In this document: positions 1 through 6,146 of the stretch, piece by piece
Layout: each line of letters begins with the position of its first letter
How positions within the stretch are numbered: position 1 is the first letter of the stretch
Source: an uncultured Oscillospiraceae bacterium
GTDB taxonomy: Bacteria; Bacillota; Clostridia; Oscillospirales; Acutalibacteraceae
Assembly (NCBI GenBank): GCA_959596515.1
Contig: CAUFXR010000062.1
Coordinates: forward strand, 1 to 15,798
Direction: 5' to 3'
DNA length: 15,798 bases
Notes under the pieces: generated by a model
Told to the model about the DNA's origin: nothing
The model's database searches: none
The model's input: the letters and a program-made list of their open reading frames with translations, nothing else
Program-made: the position numbers and the translations under genes

Positions 1-100
1 TTTTGTTGTGATAATCAAAAACCGAAGGCTCTAAATGATGTGTTAATATTTAATTACCGTATGAAAACAGAGAGGAGAATAGGGATTTTGGGCAAAAGAA

Positions 101-135
101 AAAGGCGTATGGATTTTAACTTTCCATACGCCTTT
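101..135 (-). terminator. Intrinsic terminator, minus strand
   Basis: A perfect 13-bp stem (101-113 with 123-135) closes a 9-base loop. Read on the minus strand, the stem is followed at once by a run of mostly T, giving a normal Rho-independent layout. On the plus strand the bases after the stem are not T-rich, so I assign it to the minus strand. It lies about 105 bases beyond the first terminator of the tRNA gene and may be a backup for it. Confidence 0.7.
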
Positions 136-155
136 CGGTGTGATTTCTGCTATTT

Positions 156-172
156 GTGGGTTCAAGTCCTGT
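156..172 (+). other. T-arm-like tRNA remnant (tentative)
   Basis: The bases GTGGGTTCAAGTCC have the conserved T-loop pattern of a tRNA (TTCAAGT closed by a G-C pair). The 5-bp T-stem is poor, with two G-C pairs and three wobble pairs. No acceptor stem, anticodon arm or CCA end can be fitted around it. It could be a degraded 3' tRNA end or an old attachment site, or chance. Confidence 0.25.
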
Positions 173-239
173 CAGTATAGGATTTTTGCCGTTTGACATC
201 TATAGACTCTATGCTGAAAAACTTGCCCTGAAAATGCGA

Positions 240-266
240 AAAAACCTCGATAAAATCGAGGTTTTT
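240..266 (-). terminator. Intrinsic terminator of the tRNA-Leu unit
   Basis: An 11-bp perfect stem (240-250 with 256-266) has a 5-base loop and A/T tracts on both sides, so it can act in both directions. On the minus strand it lies about 30 bases past the CCA end of tRNA-Leu and runs into a six-T tract, so it is the natural end of that transcript. Confidence 0.8.
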
Positions 267-296
267 CGCTTAGGCATCTTTTTTAGTGCCCTCTTA

Positions 297-383
297 TGGT
301 GCCGGTGGTGGGACTCGAACCCACACACCCTTGCGGATAACAGATTTTGAGTCTGTCTCGTCTGCCAATTCCGACACACCGGC
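297..383 (-). tRNA. tRNA-Leu (anticodon CAA)
   Basis: Read on the minus strand, this 87-base gene folds as a class II tRNA with a long variable arm, as expected for leucine. The acceptor stem pairs GCCGGTG with CACCGGC, the discriminator base is A, and CCA is encoded (299-297). The anticodon stem ACAGA/TCTGT is perfectly paired around loop CTCAAAA, which gives anticodon CAA, decoding UUG. The T-arm carries GGTTCGAGTCC. No promoter lies directly in front of it. The nearest good one is about 400 bases upstream, at 788-816, beyond two truncated copies of its own 5' half. A terminator follows at 240-266. Confidence 0.96.
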
Positions 384-532
384 ATTTATATTTTTAAGTC
401 TTACTCCCGATGTCCTGTCCGAGAAATCGGAGGGACATCGTGGAGGGACATTAAAAACCATTTACATATTGAGTTGTCAAAGACCTTGATAAATCAAGGG
501 TTTCCGCCATAGTGGTATGAAACGGCGAAGTG

Positions 533-573
533 GATTTTGAGTCTGTCTCGTCTGCCAATTCCGACACACCGGC
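533..573 (-). pseudogene. Truncated tRNA-Leu, 5' half, copy 2
   Basis: This stretch is identical over 41 bases to the 5' half of the intact tRNA-Leu at 343-383, from the acceptor stem through the anticodon loop. After AAAATC the sequence leaves the tRNA, so the variable arm, T-arm and 3' acceptor strand are missing. It cannot make a tRNA on its own. Confidence 0.85.
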
Positions 574-722
574 ATTTAATATTTTAAGTCATCTCCCGAT
601 GTCCTGTCCGAGAAATCGGAGGGACATCGTGGAGGGACATTAAAAGCAAGTTACATATTCAGTTTTCAAAAAGCCCCGAAAAATCAAGGGTTTACGCCAA
701 AGTGGTATGAAACGGCGTTGTA

Positions 723-763
723 GATTTTGAGTCCAGCACGTCTGCCAATTCCATCACACCGGC
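723..763 (-). pseudogene. Truncated tRNA-Leu, 5' half, copy 3 (divergent)
   Basis: Forty-one bases match the tRNA-Leu 5' half at 35 positions. The six differences lie in the 5' strand of the anticodon stem and the base next to it (CTGGA in place of ACAGA) and at the start of the D-arm. The acceptor strand and anticodon loop are unchanged, so it looks like the 5' half of a different, once functional tRNA-Leu(CAA). It would pair badly with the 3' anticodon strand of the intact gene (two wobbles, one mismatch). Its 5' end lies about 18 bases from the predicted start site of the promoter at 788-816, the spacing expected of a real tRNA gene. Confidence 0.8.
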
Positions 764-787
764 GTGAATCAACTAACAGCGAGACTT

Positions 788-816
788 ATTATACAATATG
801 AAAAAAGAAAAAGCAA
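788..816 (-). promoter_or_regulatory. Promoter of the tRNA-Leu array
   Basis: On the minus strand TTGCTT (816-811) and a perfect TATAAT (793-788) are separated by 17 bases. The predicted start near 781 precedes the divergent tRNA half at 763 by about 18 bases. It is the best promoter found on this strand upstream of the intact tRNA-Leu. Confidence 0.75.
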
Positions 817-859
817 GACAAAAATAAAAAAATTGTAATGAAAAGTAATAAAAATGTTG

Positions 860-888
860 TTGTTTATTTCAAACATTACTGATAAAAT
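860..888 (+). promoter_or_regulatory. Promoter for the flavoprotein gene
   Basis: TTGTTT (860-865) and TAAAAT (883-888) are separated by 17 bases. The predicted start near 895 lies about 23 bases before the gene at 918. Confidence 0.5.
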
Positions 889-917
889 AGATGGTGATTT
901 AGGGAAGGAGCGGGTTT

Positions 918-1490
918 ATGCCTAAAAAAAGAGGGTTTGTATTATATGGTTCTCCTCATCGAAACGGGGCTACCGCCCAGCTTGTTCAAAAGTTCTTAAA
1001 AGTGTTTCCAGAGGAAGCGGAATGGAGTGTAGTCGACGCATATCAGCGAAATATCGCCCCGTGCTTAGGCTGTGGCTACTGCGAGAAGGAAAATGGATGT
1101 GTGAATCCTGATTTTGACGGGATCGATGACTTGCTGAGAACCTGCGACTATCTGATAGTGGCTACTCCGGTTTATAATCTTAGTTTTCCCGCACCGCTGA
1201 AAGCTATTTTTGACCGGACCCAAAGATATTTTTCCGCTCGGTTTGTGCGGGGCGAAAAGCCGCCGATCAATAAGCATAAGAAGGCGGTCATGCTTCTCAC
1301 CTGCGGCGCAGACAGCCAGGATGGGGCGGCGGTCATAAAAAAGCAGCTAAAAATGATTTTCACTGTGCTGAATACAGAATTGGTAGGAGAGGTTCTTTGG
1401 AAAAATACTGACCATGACAAAAACGTGGAGCCTTTGATACACGATCTGGCGAAAACGGCCGAAAAACTTGCCATAGCGTGGGATTTGTGA
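918..1490 (+). CDS. Flavodoxin-fold NAD(P)H-dependent flavoprotein, iron-sulfur type
   Basis: This 190-residue cytosolic protein has the fold of the NADPH-dependent FMN reductase / iron-sulfur flavoprotein group. Residues 9-20 (LYGSPHRNGATA) form the FMN phosphate loop after the first strand. Residues 81-92 (ATPVYNLSFPAP) match the second flavin-binding loop, normally TPxYxxxxxAxLK. Residues 49-61 carry cysteines 49, 52, 55 and 61 (CX2CX2CX5C), the spacing used by iron-sulfur flavoproteins of anaerobes to hold a cluster near FMN. The substrate is not evident; such proteins move electrons to small oxidants or quinones. A good AAGGAG site at 904-909 supports the ATG start. It lies 60 bases before yebC on the same strand and may be cotranscribed. 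A plain flavin reductase without a cluster is the alternative. Confidence 0.8.
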   Translation: MPKKRGFVLYGSPHRNGATAQLVQKFLKVFPEEAEWSVVDAYQRNIAPCLGCGYCEKENGCVNPDFDGIDDLLRTCDYLIVATPVYNLSFPAPLKAIFDRTQRYFSARFVRGEKPPINKHKKAVMLLTCGADSQDGAAVIKKQLKMIFTVLNTELVGEVLWKNTDHDKNVEPLIHDLAKTAEKLAIAWDL

Positions 1491-1550
1491 TATCATAAAT
1501 TATTATGAAATCATTTACATTATGACTTATATATTGGAGGACAGGTAGGT

Positions 1551-2297
1551 ATGTCAGGACATTCTAAATGGAGCACAATTAAGAGAAAAAAAGAAAAAAC
1601 CGATGGTGCTAGAGCTAAGGTATTTACTAAAATTGGCCGTGAACTGGCGGTTGCCGTAAGAGAGGGAGGCAGTGCGGATCCAAGCTCTAATTCGAAGCTG
1701 AGAGACTGTATTGCCAAGGCCAAGGCCAATAACGTGCCTAACGATAATATTGAAAGAATTATCAAAAAGGCTGCTGGAGATAATGATTCCAGCAAATATG
1801 AAGCGATCACCTATGAGGGTTACGGTCCCAACGGCATTGCGCTGATTGTGGAAACCCTGACGGATAACCGAAACCGTACCGCCGGTGATTTGCGCCATTA
1901 CTTTGATAAATTCGGTGGGAATATGGGGACACCGGGATGCGTATCCTTTATGTTTGAGCAAAAGGGCGTGATCGTGGTGGAACGAGAAGGCCAGGATGAA
2001 GACAAGGTAATGGAAGATGCGCTGGAAGCCGGTGCCGCCGATTTTCAGGCTGATGACGATGTGTTTGAAATTTATACGGAGCCGGAAGATTTCAGCGGTG
2101 TCCGGGAGGATCTCCAGGCGAAAGGCTATACTTTCGTAAACGCCGATGTAGAGATGGTTCCCAGTACTTATGTAAAGCTGACGGACGAAGAAAGCATCAC
2201 AAAAATGCAGCGCCTGATGGATGCGCTGGAGGATAATGACGACGTCCAGAATATCTGGCACAACTGGGAGGCCCCAGAATCCGACGACGAGGATTGA
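1551..2297 (+). CDS. yebC: YebC/PmpR family DNA-binding or translation-associated regulator
   Basis: This is a 248-residue member of the TACO1/YebC family, of normal length (about 240). The N-terminus MSGHSKWSTIKRKKEK and the following ARAKVFTKIGRELAVAVREGG are the family signature, and NVPNDNIERIIKKAAG and YEGYGPNGIALIVETLTDNRNRT belong to the conserved core. The family has been described both as transcription regulators (PmpR) and, more recently, as helpers of translation through difficult proline stretches; the sequence cannot decide between these. The C-terminus is strongly acidic (ESDDED). GGAGG at 1535-1539 supports the start. The stop codon TGA shares its last base with the ATG of the next gene, so the two are probably translationally coupled. 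A 6-bp inverted repeat with a 4-base spacer (1493-1508) lies upstream. Confidence 0.95.
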   Translation: MSGHSKWSTIKRKKEKTDGARAKVFTKIGRELAVAVREGGSADPSSNSKLRDCIAKAKANNVPNDNIERIIKKAAGDNDSSKYEAITYEGYGPNGIALIVETLTDNRNRTAGDLRHYFDKFGGNMGTPGCVSFMFEQKGVIVVEREGQDEDKVMEDALEAGAADFQADDDVFEIYTEPEDFSGVREDLQAKGYTFVNADVEMVPSTYVKLTDEESITKMQRLMDALEDNDDVQNIWHNWEAPESDDED

Positions 2298-3994
2298 TGA
2301 GTATGGTAGATCTGCATACCCTTTGCATGGGCTGTATGGGAAACAATGAGGGACGTGATGTATGTCCTCACTGCGGCTATGAAGAAGCGATGCGTCCCCA
2401 GCCGGAGGACTGTTTACCCTTACGGACCCTGCTGCAGAACCGGTATATCGTAGGGAAAATACTGGAACGCAACGGAGAGGGCATAGGCTATATTGGATAT
2501 GACACGGTATCTGACACACCGGTCTATATTCGGGAGTTTATGCCATATCATTTGTGCGAGAGAAATCCGGAGAATGGCTTTTTACAGGAGCTTCCCGGAA
2601 GCGAGATTTCTTTCAAGGAAGCGAAAATCGAGTTCTTAGAGCATTCGCGAAATGTAGCGAGACTTCGAGAGCTTCCTGTTATGGTACCGACCTATGACAT
2701 CTTCCAACAGAACCACACCGCCTATGTAATTTCGGAATGGACAGAGCACATCACCCTGGCGGAATATGTAGAGCGGAGCGGCGGCCGGCTGGAATGGAAT
2801 GCGGCCCGTGCGCTGTTTATGCCGGTTTTGTCTGGTTTAAGCGATCTGTATCAGGCGGGAGTCAGACATCTTGGCCTCAGCCCGAGTAATCTGATTATCA
2901 CCCAATCTGGTAAAATGAAACTTTGGGGATTCTGTATGCGTTCCGTTCGGCAGAGGGGAACGAAATTAGAACCGGAACTGTTTCGTGGCTGTGCCGCGGT
3001 GGAGCAATATTTAGAACCTGACAAAATTTGTCAGGCAACTGACGTTTATGGTTTTACGGCGGTATTGTTTTATGCCTTGACTGGCGAATTGCCTCAGGAT
3101 GCGTTGAAACGCAGAAGTGATGGGAGACTTTTGATTCCCACCAATATTTTGAAACAAATTCCCCCGCATATTGTCACCGCTTTAGCCAATGGACTGCAGG
3201 TAGAACCGGATAGACGGACGCAGACCTTTGAACGTCTGCGGGCGGAGCTTTCCGCGGCGCCTACAGTAACTATGGTGCTCAATGAGGTGTCGGCGTTGCC
3301 TCAGGCGTCGCCGGCGCAAAAAAAGCGAGAGGCACTGGCAGAGCAGGAAAAGCGGGGCGTCCCCAATTATGTTTGGGGAATTATTAGCTGTGTCGTGGCG
3401 GCGGCGATCTTTTTGACAATCGCGATGATTTGGATGAACCATGGCGGGGAACAAACAGCCTCCAGCAGTGTGCCATCCAGCTCCGCTTCCGTATCGTCTA
3501 CGGTTTCTCAGGCAGCCTCCAGTCAAGAATCCACTGTGCCGGGCGAAACCATAGATATGCCCAATCTGGTGGGAGAAAATTTTGAGGAAGCACAGAAAGC
3601 CGCTCAGGAAAGTGGAAAATACCAGGTACTGATGTCTACAGAGGAATTTAGCGATACCGTGGCGGAAGGCTATATTATTTCTCAGGTGCCGGAATACGCG
3701 GAAGGTGAAAAGCTTCCAGAGGGTTCTGTAATCGCTGTTGTCGTGAGTAAGGGGCCTGAGAGCAGACCACTTCCTTCTATCGCCGGACTCAGCTTGACAG
3801 ATGCCTCCGCCCAGCTAACCGCTAATGGTTTTGTCCCCGTCAAGGGCAGCGAAGAATATAGCAGCGAATATCCTGAGGGAAGAGTTATCGGATATGAAAG
3901 CTATGCTGAAGGTGATTCTTTACCGCAGGGAACTAGTATCCGTATTATTGTCAGTAAAGGGCCTGATCCTGCTGCTTCCAGCAGTAATTCATGA
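2297..3994 (+). CDS. Membrane pseudokinase with zinc ribbon and two PASTA domains
   Basis: This 565-residue protein has, in order: a CX2C-X9-CX2C zinc ribbon (C10, C13, C23, C26); a Ser/Thr-kinase-like fold (about 48-320); a linker; one membrane helix (about 359-380); a Ser/Ala-rich stretch (385-412); and two PASTA repeats (about 418-486 and 490-556), which in PknB/PrkC-type proteins face outside and bind muropeptides. The glycine loop (60-67) and the DVY motif (248-250) survive. The catalytic residues do not: the ATP-binding Lys is Arg (R79 in VYIRE), HRD is HLG (191-193) and DFG is WGF (210-212). It is therefore very probably inactive and may act as a sensor or scaffold. The start used is ATG 2297, overlapping the yebC stop by one base; ATG 2303 and TTG 2294 are alternatives, and GAGG at 2289-2292 fits all three. 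A terminator follows at 4262-4296. Confidence 0.88.
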   Translation: MSMVDLHTLCMGCMGNNEGRDVCPHCGYEEAMRPQPEDCLPLRTLLQNRYIVGKILERNGEGIGYIGYDTVSDTPVYIREFMPYHLCERNPENGFLQELPGSEISFKEAKIEFLEHSRNVARLRELPVMVPTYDIFQQNHTAYVISEWTEHITLAEYVERSGGRLEWNAARALFMPVLSGLSDLYQAGVRHLGLSPSNLIITQSGKMKLWGFCMRSVRQRGTKLEPELFRGCAAVEQYLEPDKICQATDVYGFTAVLFYALTGELPQDALKRRSDGRLLIPTNILKQIPPHIVTALANGLQVEPDRRTQTFERLRAELSAAPTVTMVLNEVSALPQASPAQKKREALAEQEKRGVPNYVWGIISCVVAAAIFLTIAMIWMNHGGEQTASSSVPSSSASVSSTVSQAASSQESTVPGETIDMPNLVGENFEEAQKAAQESGKYQVLMSTEEFSDTVAEGYIISQVPEYAEGEKLPEGSVIAVVVSKGPESRPLPSIAGLSLTDASAQLTANGFVPVKGSEEYSSEYPEGRVIGYESYAEGDSLPQGTSIRIIVSKGPDPAASSSNS

Positions 3995-4483
3995 TCTCAC
4001 GTGGTTTGGTGATTATAATTCACAGTTGATAACCTGTGAAAAGCTGTTTAATATTCTTATATTGTGAAGTTTAGAAAGCAGACAAAAAGCTTCCAATAAT
4101 AAATATTTGATGGCAGAGTATCAGCTATAAAATATTCATTTATTGACGAACCGCAAGTGAGGCCGTGATAAGCGAAATAAAAAGAAGTTTTCTAGTTTTT
4201 AGTTCTTAGTTCTTCTTTACAGGGTTATTCTTTCGCCGGAACAGTTTTGCAACTAATTAAAACAGCCTTTAGCGAATAAGCTAAAGGCTGTCGTTTTGTT
4301 TTTAAGTATGAAAATTTTTATAAACATATCCTGCTTTATAAATGTTTCCGCATATTTTCAATTTTACTACAATCACCAATTTAATGCAGTCATCGATTTA
4401 GTGAAGTATGATAAGGCATAAAAATCACAAACATGGAAAATCACAAAACACCTTATTTAAAAAATCTAGAGATAGGCAGAAAT
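3995..4483. other. 489-bp convergent intergenic region
   Basis: No convincing gene lies here. It separates the pseudokinase (+) from the XRE regulator (-) and is AT-rich. It holds a weak 7-bp hairpin at 4019-4040 without a T tract, a stretch of imperfect repeats of the type TAGTTCTTAGTTCTTC around 4190-4216, and the strong bidirectional terminator at 4262-4296. I see nothing else to annotate. Confidence 0.6.
4262..4296 (+). terminator. Bidirectional intrinsic terminator
   Basis: A perfect 12-bp stem (4262-4273 with 4280-4291) has a 6-base loop GAATAA and is followed by CGTTTTGTTTTT on the plus strand. The minus strand also has an A/T-rich tail (TTTAATTAGTT). It ends the plus-strand block and can also serve the convergent XRE gene. 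Confidence 0.85.
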
Positions 4484-5194
4484 CTATTTTTTAACCCCGA
4501 CTTTTTTGACACCCATTCGGGTTTCCGCGTTTTGTATAAGATTATATAAAGAGGACGCAAACAAAGGATACTGCTGAGAAATCAATTCTGGAGAAAGAGC
4601 CAGGGCGTCTTCTCGGTTTAGCCCGGAGAGTTGTCCCGCGTCGTTGCCTTGGGCGATACAAATGGCGTTAGCCTCCGCGACAAATTGAGCGGCAGTGGAT
4701 AAACCTTGCTGAAGCTCTTGAGGCGCGGCGAATAATCCCTGAGGATTTTTGAGATTAGCGGAATAAATAGTACGGAACATTTTATAAACGGAAAGAGTCA
4801 AGTAGGAAGAAACCTCTGTGGTGAGGCCCTTGTTGTTGCTCTTTTGCAGAAGATCGAATATAATATTTAAAGAGTTAGCGATCAGCTTTTTATTTAGAGT
4901 AGGCAGAAGACTGCCCTTAAACTTGTTTTCTTTTCCTGCGGATTCCGGATCGGGGAGATCCTCTACTGTCAGAGTGGCGCCGCTCCGGTCTGGGGTGCGT
5001 CCCAACAGATAGTCACAGGATACGTTATAGTAATCGGCTGTTCTCACAACGAAATCCAGGCCGCATTCCCGGATACCTTTTTCATAATGGGAGAGGAGCG
5101 CTTGGGAAATTTGCAAATCAGAGGCGGCTTGCTTTTGGCTCAGCCCGCGTTCCTTGCGAAGCAATGTGATGATTCTTGGGAAATTGCTGTTCAT
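4484..5194 (-). CDS. XRE-family (Cro/CI-type HTH) transcriptional regulator
   Basis: This 236-residue regulator starts at ATG 5194, preceded on the minus strand by a GGGGGGA site about 10 bases away. The reading frame extends 43 codons further upstream, but that part is hydrophobic, unlike any HTH protein, and crosses the predicted promoter. Residues 7-65 form the helix-turn-helix: LLRKERGLSQKQAASDLQIS, then a recognition helix near QALLSHYEKG, then DYYNVSCDYLLGR, the usual end of this domain. Residues 66-236 form an alpha-helical part that I do not recognise and that may bind a ligand or a partner. The last residues, GVKKVGVKK, are a short direct repeat. It is divergent from the histidine phosphatase gene, across a 149-base spacer holding both promoters, so it may control that gene, itself, or both. 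Confidence 0.85.
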   Translation of the reverse strand: MNSNFPRIITLLRKERGLSQKQAASDLQISQALLSHYEKGIRECGLDFVVRTADYYNVSCDYLLGRTPDRSGATLTVEDLPDPESAGKENKFKGSLLPTLNKKLIANSLNIIFDLLQKSNNKGLTTEVSSYLTLSVYKMFRTIYSANLKNPQGLFAAPQELQQGLSTAAQFVAEANAICIAQGNDAGQLSGLNREDALALSPELISQQYPLFASSLYNLIQNAETRMGVKKVGVKK

Positions 5195-5218
5195 ATCCGA
5201 TGTCCCCCCAGTGATGGC

Positions 5219-5231
5219 AGTAAATATTACT
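5219..5231. promoter_or_regulatory. Inverted repeat, possible operator
   Basis: AGTAA and TTACT are perfect inverted arms around ATA. The site lies between the predicted transcription start (about 5237) and the ribosome binding site of the XRE gene, a sensible place for autorepression. The arms are short and A/T-rich, so chance is possible. Confidence 0.3.
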
Positions 5232-5243
5232 ACATGTATATTC

Positions 5244-5272
5244 ATTATATTCCCAATAAAACCTGATGTAAA
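5244..5272 (-). promoter_or_regulatory. Promoter of the XRE regulator gene
   Basis: On the minus strand TTTACA (5272-5267) and a perfect TATAAT (5249-5244) are 17 bases apart. The predicted start near 5237 leaves a leader of about 42 bases before the ATG at 5194. This also supports the short start chosen for the protein. Confidence 0.75.
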
Positions 5273-5280
5273 GCAAAATG

Positions 5281-5308
5281 TTGAAGAATCCACAGAGAAA
5301 AATATGAA
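5281..5308 (+). promoter_or_regulatory. Probable promoter of the histidine phosphatase gene
   Basis: TTGAAG (5281-5286) and TATGAA (5303-5308) are 16 bases apart. The predicted start near 5315 lies about 29 bases before the ATG. It is back to back with the XRE promoter, the two -35 boxes being 8 bases apart. Confidence 0.45.
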
Positions 5309-5343
5309 ATTTATCGAAATCACAAATCAAAAGGAGAATAATT

Positions 5344-6057
5344 ATGAAATCTTACCAAATCCATTTTATTCGTCATGGCGCCACGGCCGCCAACCGTGAG
5401 GGGCGCTATGTGGGAATTACCGATACCCCTCTATCGAAAGAAGGAATTGAAAAGCTAAAGGAAATGGACCGACGTTATTCTTATCCCGGCGCACCGGTAT
5501 TTTATGTTAGTCCGTTGAAGCGTTGCGTGGAGACCTGCAAGATTATTTATCCCCAGGTAACTCCTATCCTGGTACCGGAACTTTCTGAGTGCAACTTTGG
5601 AGAGTGGGAGGGGAAAACTGCGGAGGAATTAAAGAAAGATACCCAATTCCAGCAATGGCTGGAAAATGGTCAAAAGACAGCTCCTCCTGGTGGGGAAAGC
5701 GGAGAGGATTTTACCCTTCGAGTTCTCGGCGCTTTTGATAAGCTGGTGGAAGGAATGTTGCGTACCGGCACCACACAGGCGGTAGTGGTGACCCACGGCG
5801 GCGTCATTATGACGATTTTATCCGCTTATGGAATTCCCAAAGCGGGTTTTTACGATTGGATTGTAGGAAATGGATGCGGTTATTCCGTAAGGATTATTCC
5901 CGGACTGTGGATGCGGGATAAGGTGATGGAGGTTTACGCTAAGGTGCCGAAAGATTTAGATGAGGAACAGGATGGAGATCTAAAGTATCTACGGAATATT
6001 GTCCGGGAAGCGGCGGACCGAGCCTACGGAGCTGGGGAGAACGGCGGGAAAACCTGA
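5344..6057 (+). CDS. Histidine phosphatase family protein (phosphoglycerate mutase-like)
   Basis: This 237-residue cytosolic enzyme belongs to the histidine phosphatase superfamily. The phosphate-accepting histidine lies in IRHGATAANREGRYVG (R10, H11, G12). R60 in SPLKRCVETC, E82 in SECNFGEWEG and H151 in VVVTHGGVIM complete the usual active site. The GRYVGITDTPLSKEG and FGEWEG strings resemble the alpha-ribazole phosphatase (CobC)/broad-specificity branch more than glycolytic mutases. No cobalamin genes are nearby, so I do not assign that role. The C-terminal 40 residues (from about 195) are a charged extension beyond the usual fold end. AAGGAG at 5331-5336 supports the start. The substrate remains open. 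Confidence 0.85.
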   Translation: MKSYQIHFIRHGATAANREGRYVGITDTPLSKEGIEKLKEMDRRYSYPGAPVFYVSPLKRCVETCKIIYPQVTPILVPELSECNFGEWEGKTAEELKKDTQFQQWLENGQKTAPPGGESGEDFTLRVLGAFDKLVEGMLRTGTTQAVVVTHGGVIMTILSAYGIPKAGFYDWIVGNGCGYSVRIIPGLWMRDKVMEVYAKVPKDLDEEQDGDLKYLRNIVREAADRAYGAGENGGKT

Positions 6058-6073
6058 GGAATTGTAGCGAAGA

Positions 6074-6102
6074 TTACAGTTACGGCCGGAAAAACGTAGG
6101 AT
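6074..6102 (+). promoter_or_regulatory. Possible promoter of leuB
   Basis: TTACAG (6074-6079) and TAGGAT (6097-6102) are 17 bases apart, between the phosphatase and leuB. The match to consensus is moderate. I find no T-box stem, leader peptide with leucine codons or attenuator in the 89-base gap. Confidence 0.35.
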
Positions 6103-6146
6103 AATAATGAATAGAAGTTAGTGATTGTAAAAAAGGAGCGGTCATA

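Larger units (their letters stand above)
343..763 (-). repeat. 190-bp tandem repeat carrying tRNA-Leu 5' halves
   Basis: Two full units (343-532 and 533-722) and a 41-bp third start (723-763) repeat with an exact 190-base period. Each unit begins with the first 41 bases of tRNA-Leu (5' end to the 3' edge of the anticodon loop) followed by a 149-base spacer. The 41-bp blocks at 343-383 and 533-573 are identical. The third differs at 6 positions. The spacers are similar but diverged; both keep a hairpin with arms GATGTCC/GGACATC (409-439 and 598-628) and, next to it, a duplicated GGAGGGACAT (429-438 and 442-451 in the first unit). On the minus strand the spacers also hold a TTGACAACT- or TTGAAAACTGAATATGTAA-like string that resembles the spacer/leader DNA of Firmicute rRNA operons (inference from memory). 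Confidence 0.9.

Noticed and set aside
1..180. Open frame from the left edge to 180
   Set aside because: It is open without a start in the window but runs through the terminator hairpin and the T-arm-like string and has no recognisable protein features.
156..489. Short plus-strand open frames over the tRNA-Leu gene
   Set aside because: They are the reverse complement of the tRNA gene and its flanks; strings such as WCRWWDSNPH and GGGTRTHTPL are well-known tRNA translation artefacts.
500..527. Possible pseudoknot in the repeat spacer (GTTTC/GAAAC and CGCC/GGCG)
   Set aside because: The two stems would have no linking bases between them, which makes a real pseudoknot unlikely; simple alternative hairpins explain it.
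1554..2519. A 321-codon minus-strand frame opposite yebC
   Set aside because: It is a shadow of yebC and the start of the pseudokinase; the plus-strand proteins are clear family members and the minus frame has no recognisable domain or ribosome site.
5195..5323. Extension of the XRE protein by 43 N-terminal residues
   Set aside because: The extension crosses the predicted promoter and lacks a ribosome site, while ATG 5194 has a good one and begins a normal HTH protein.
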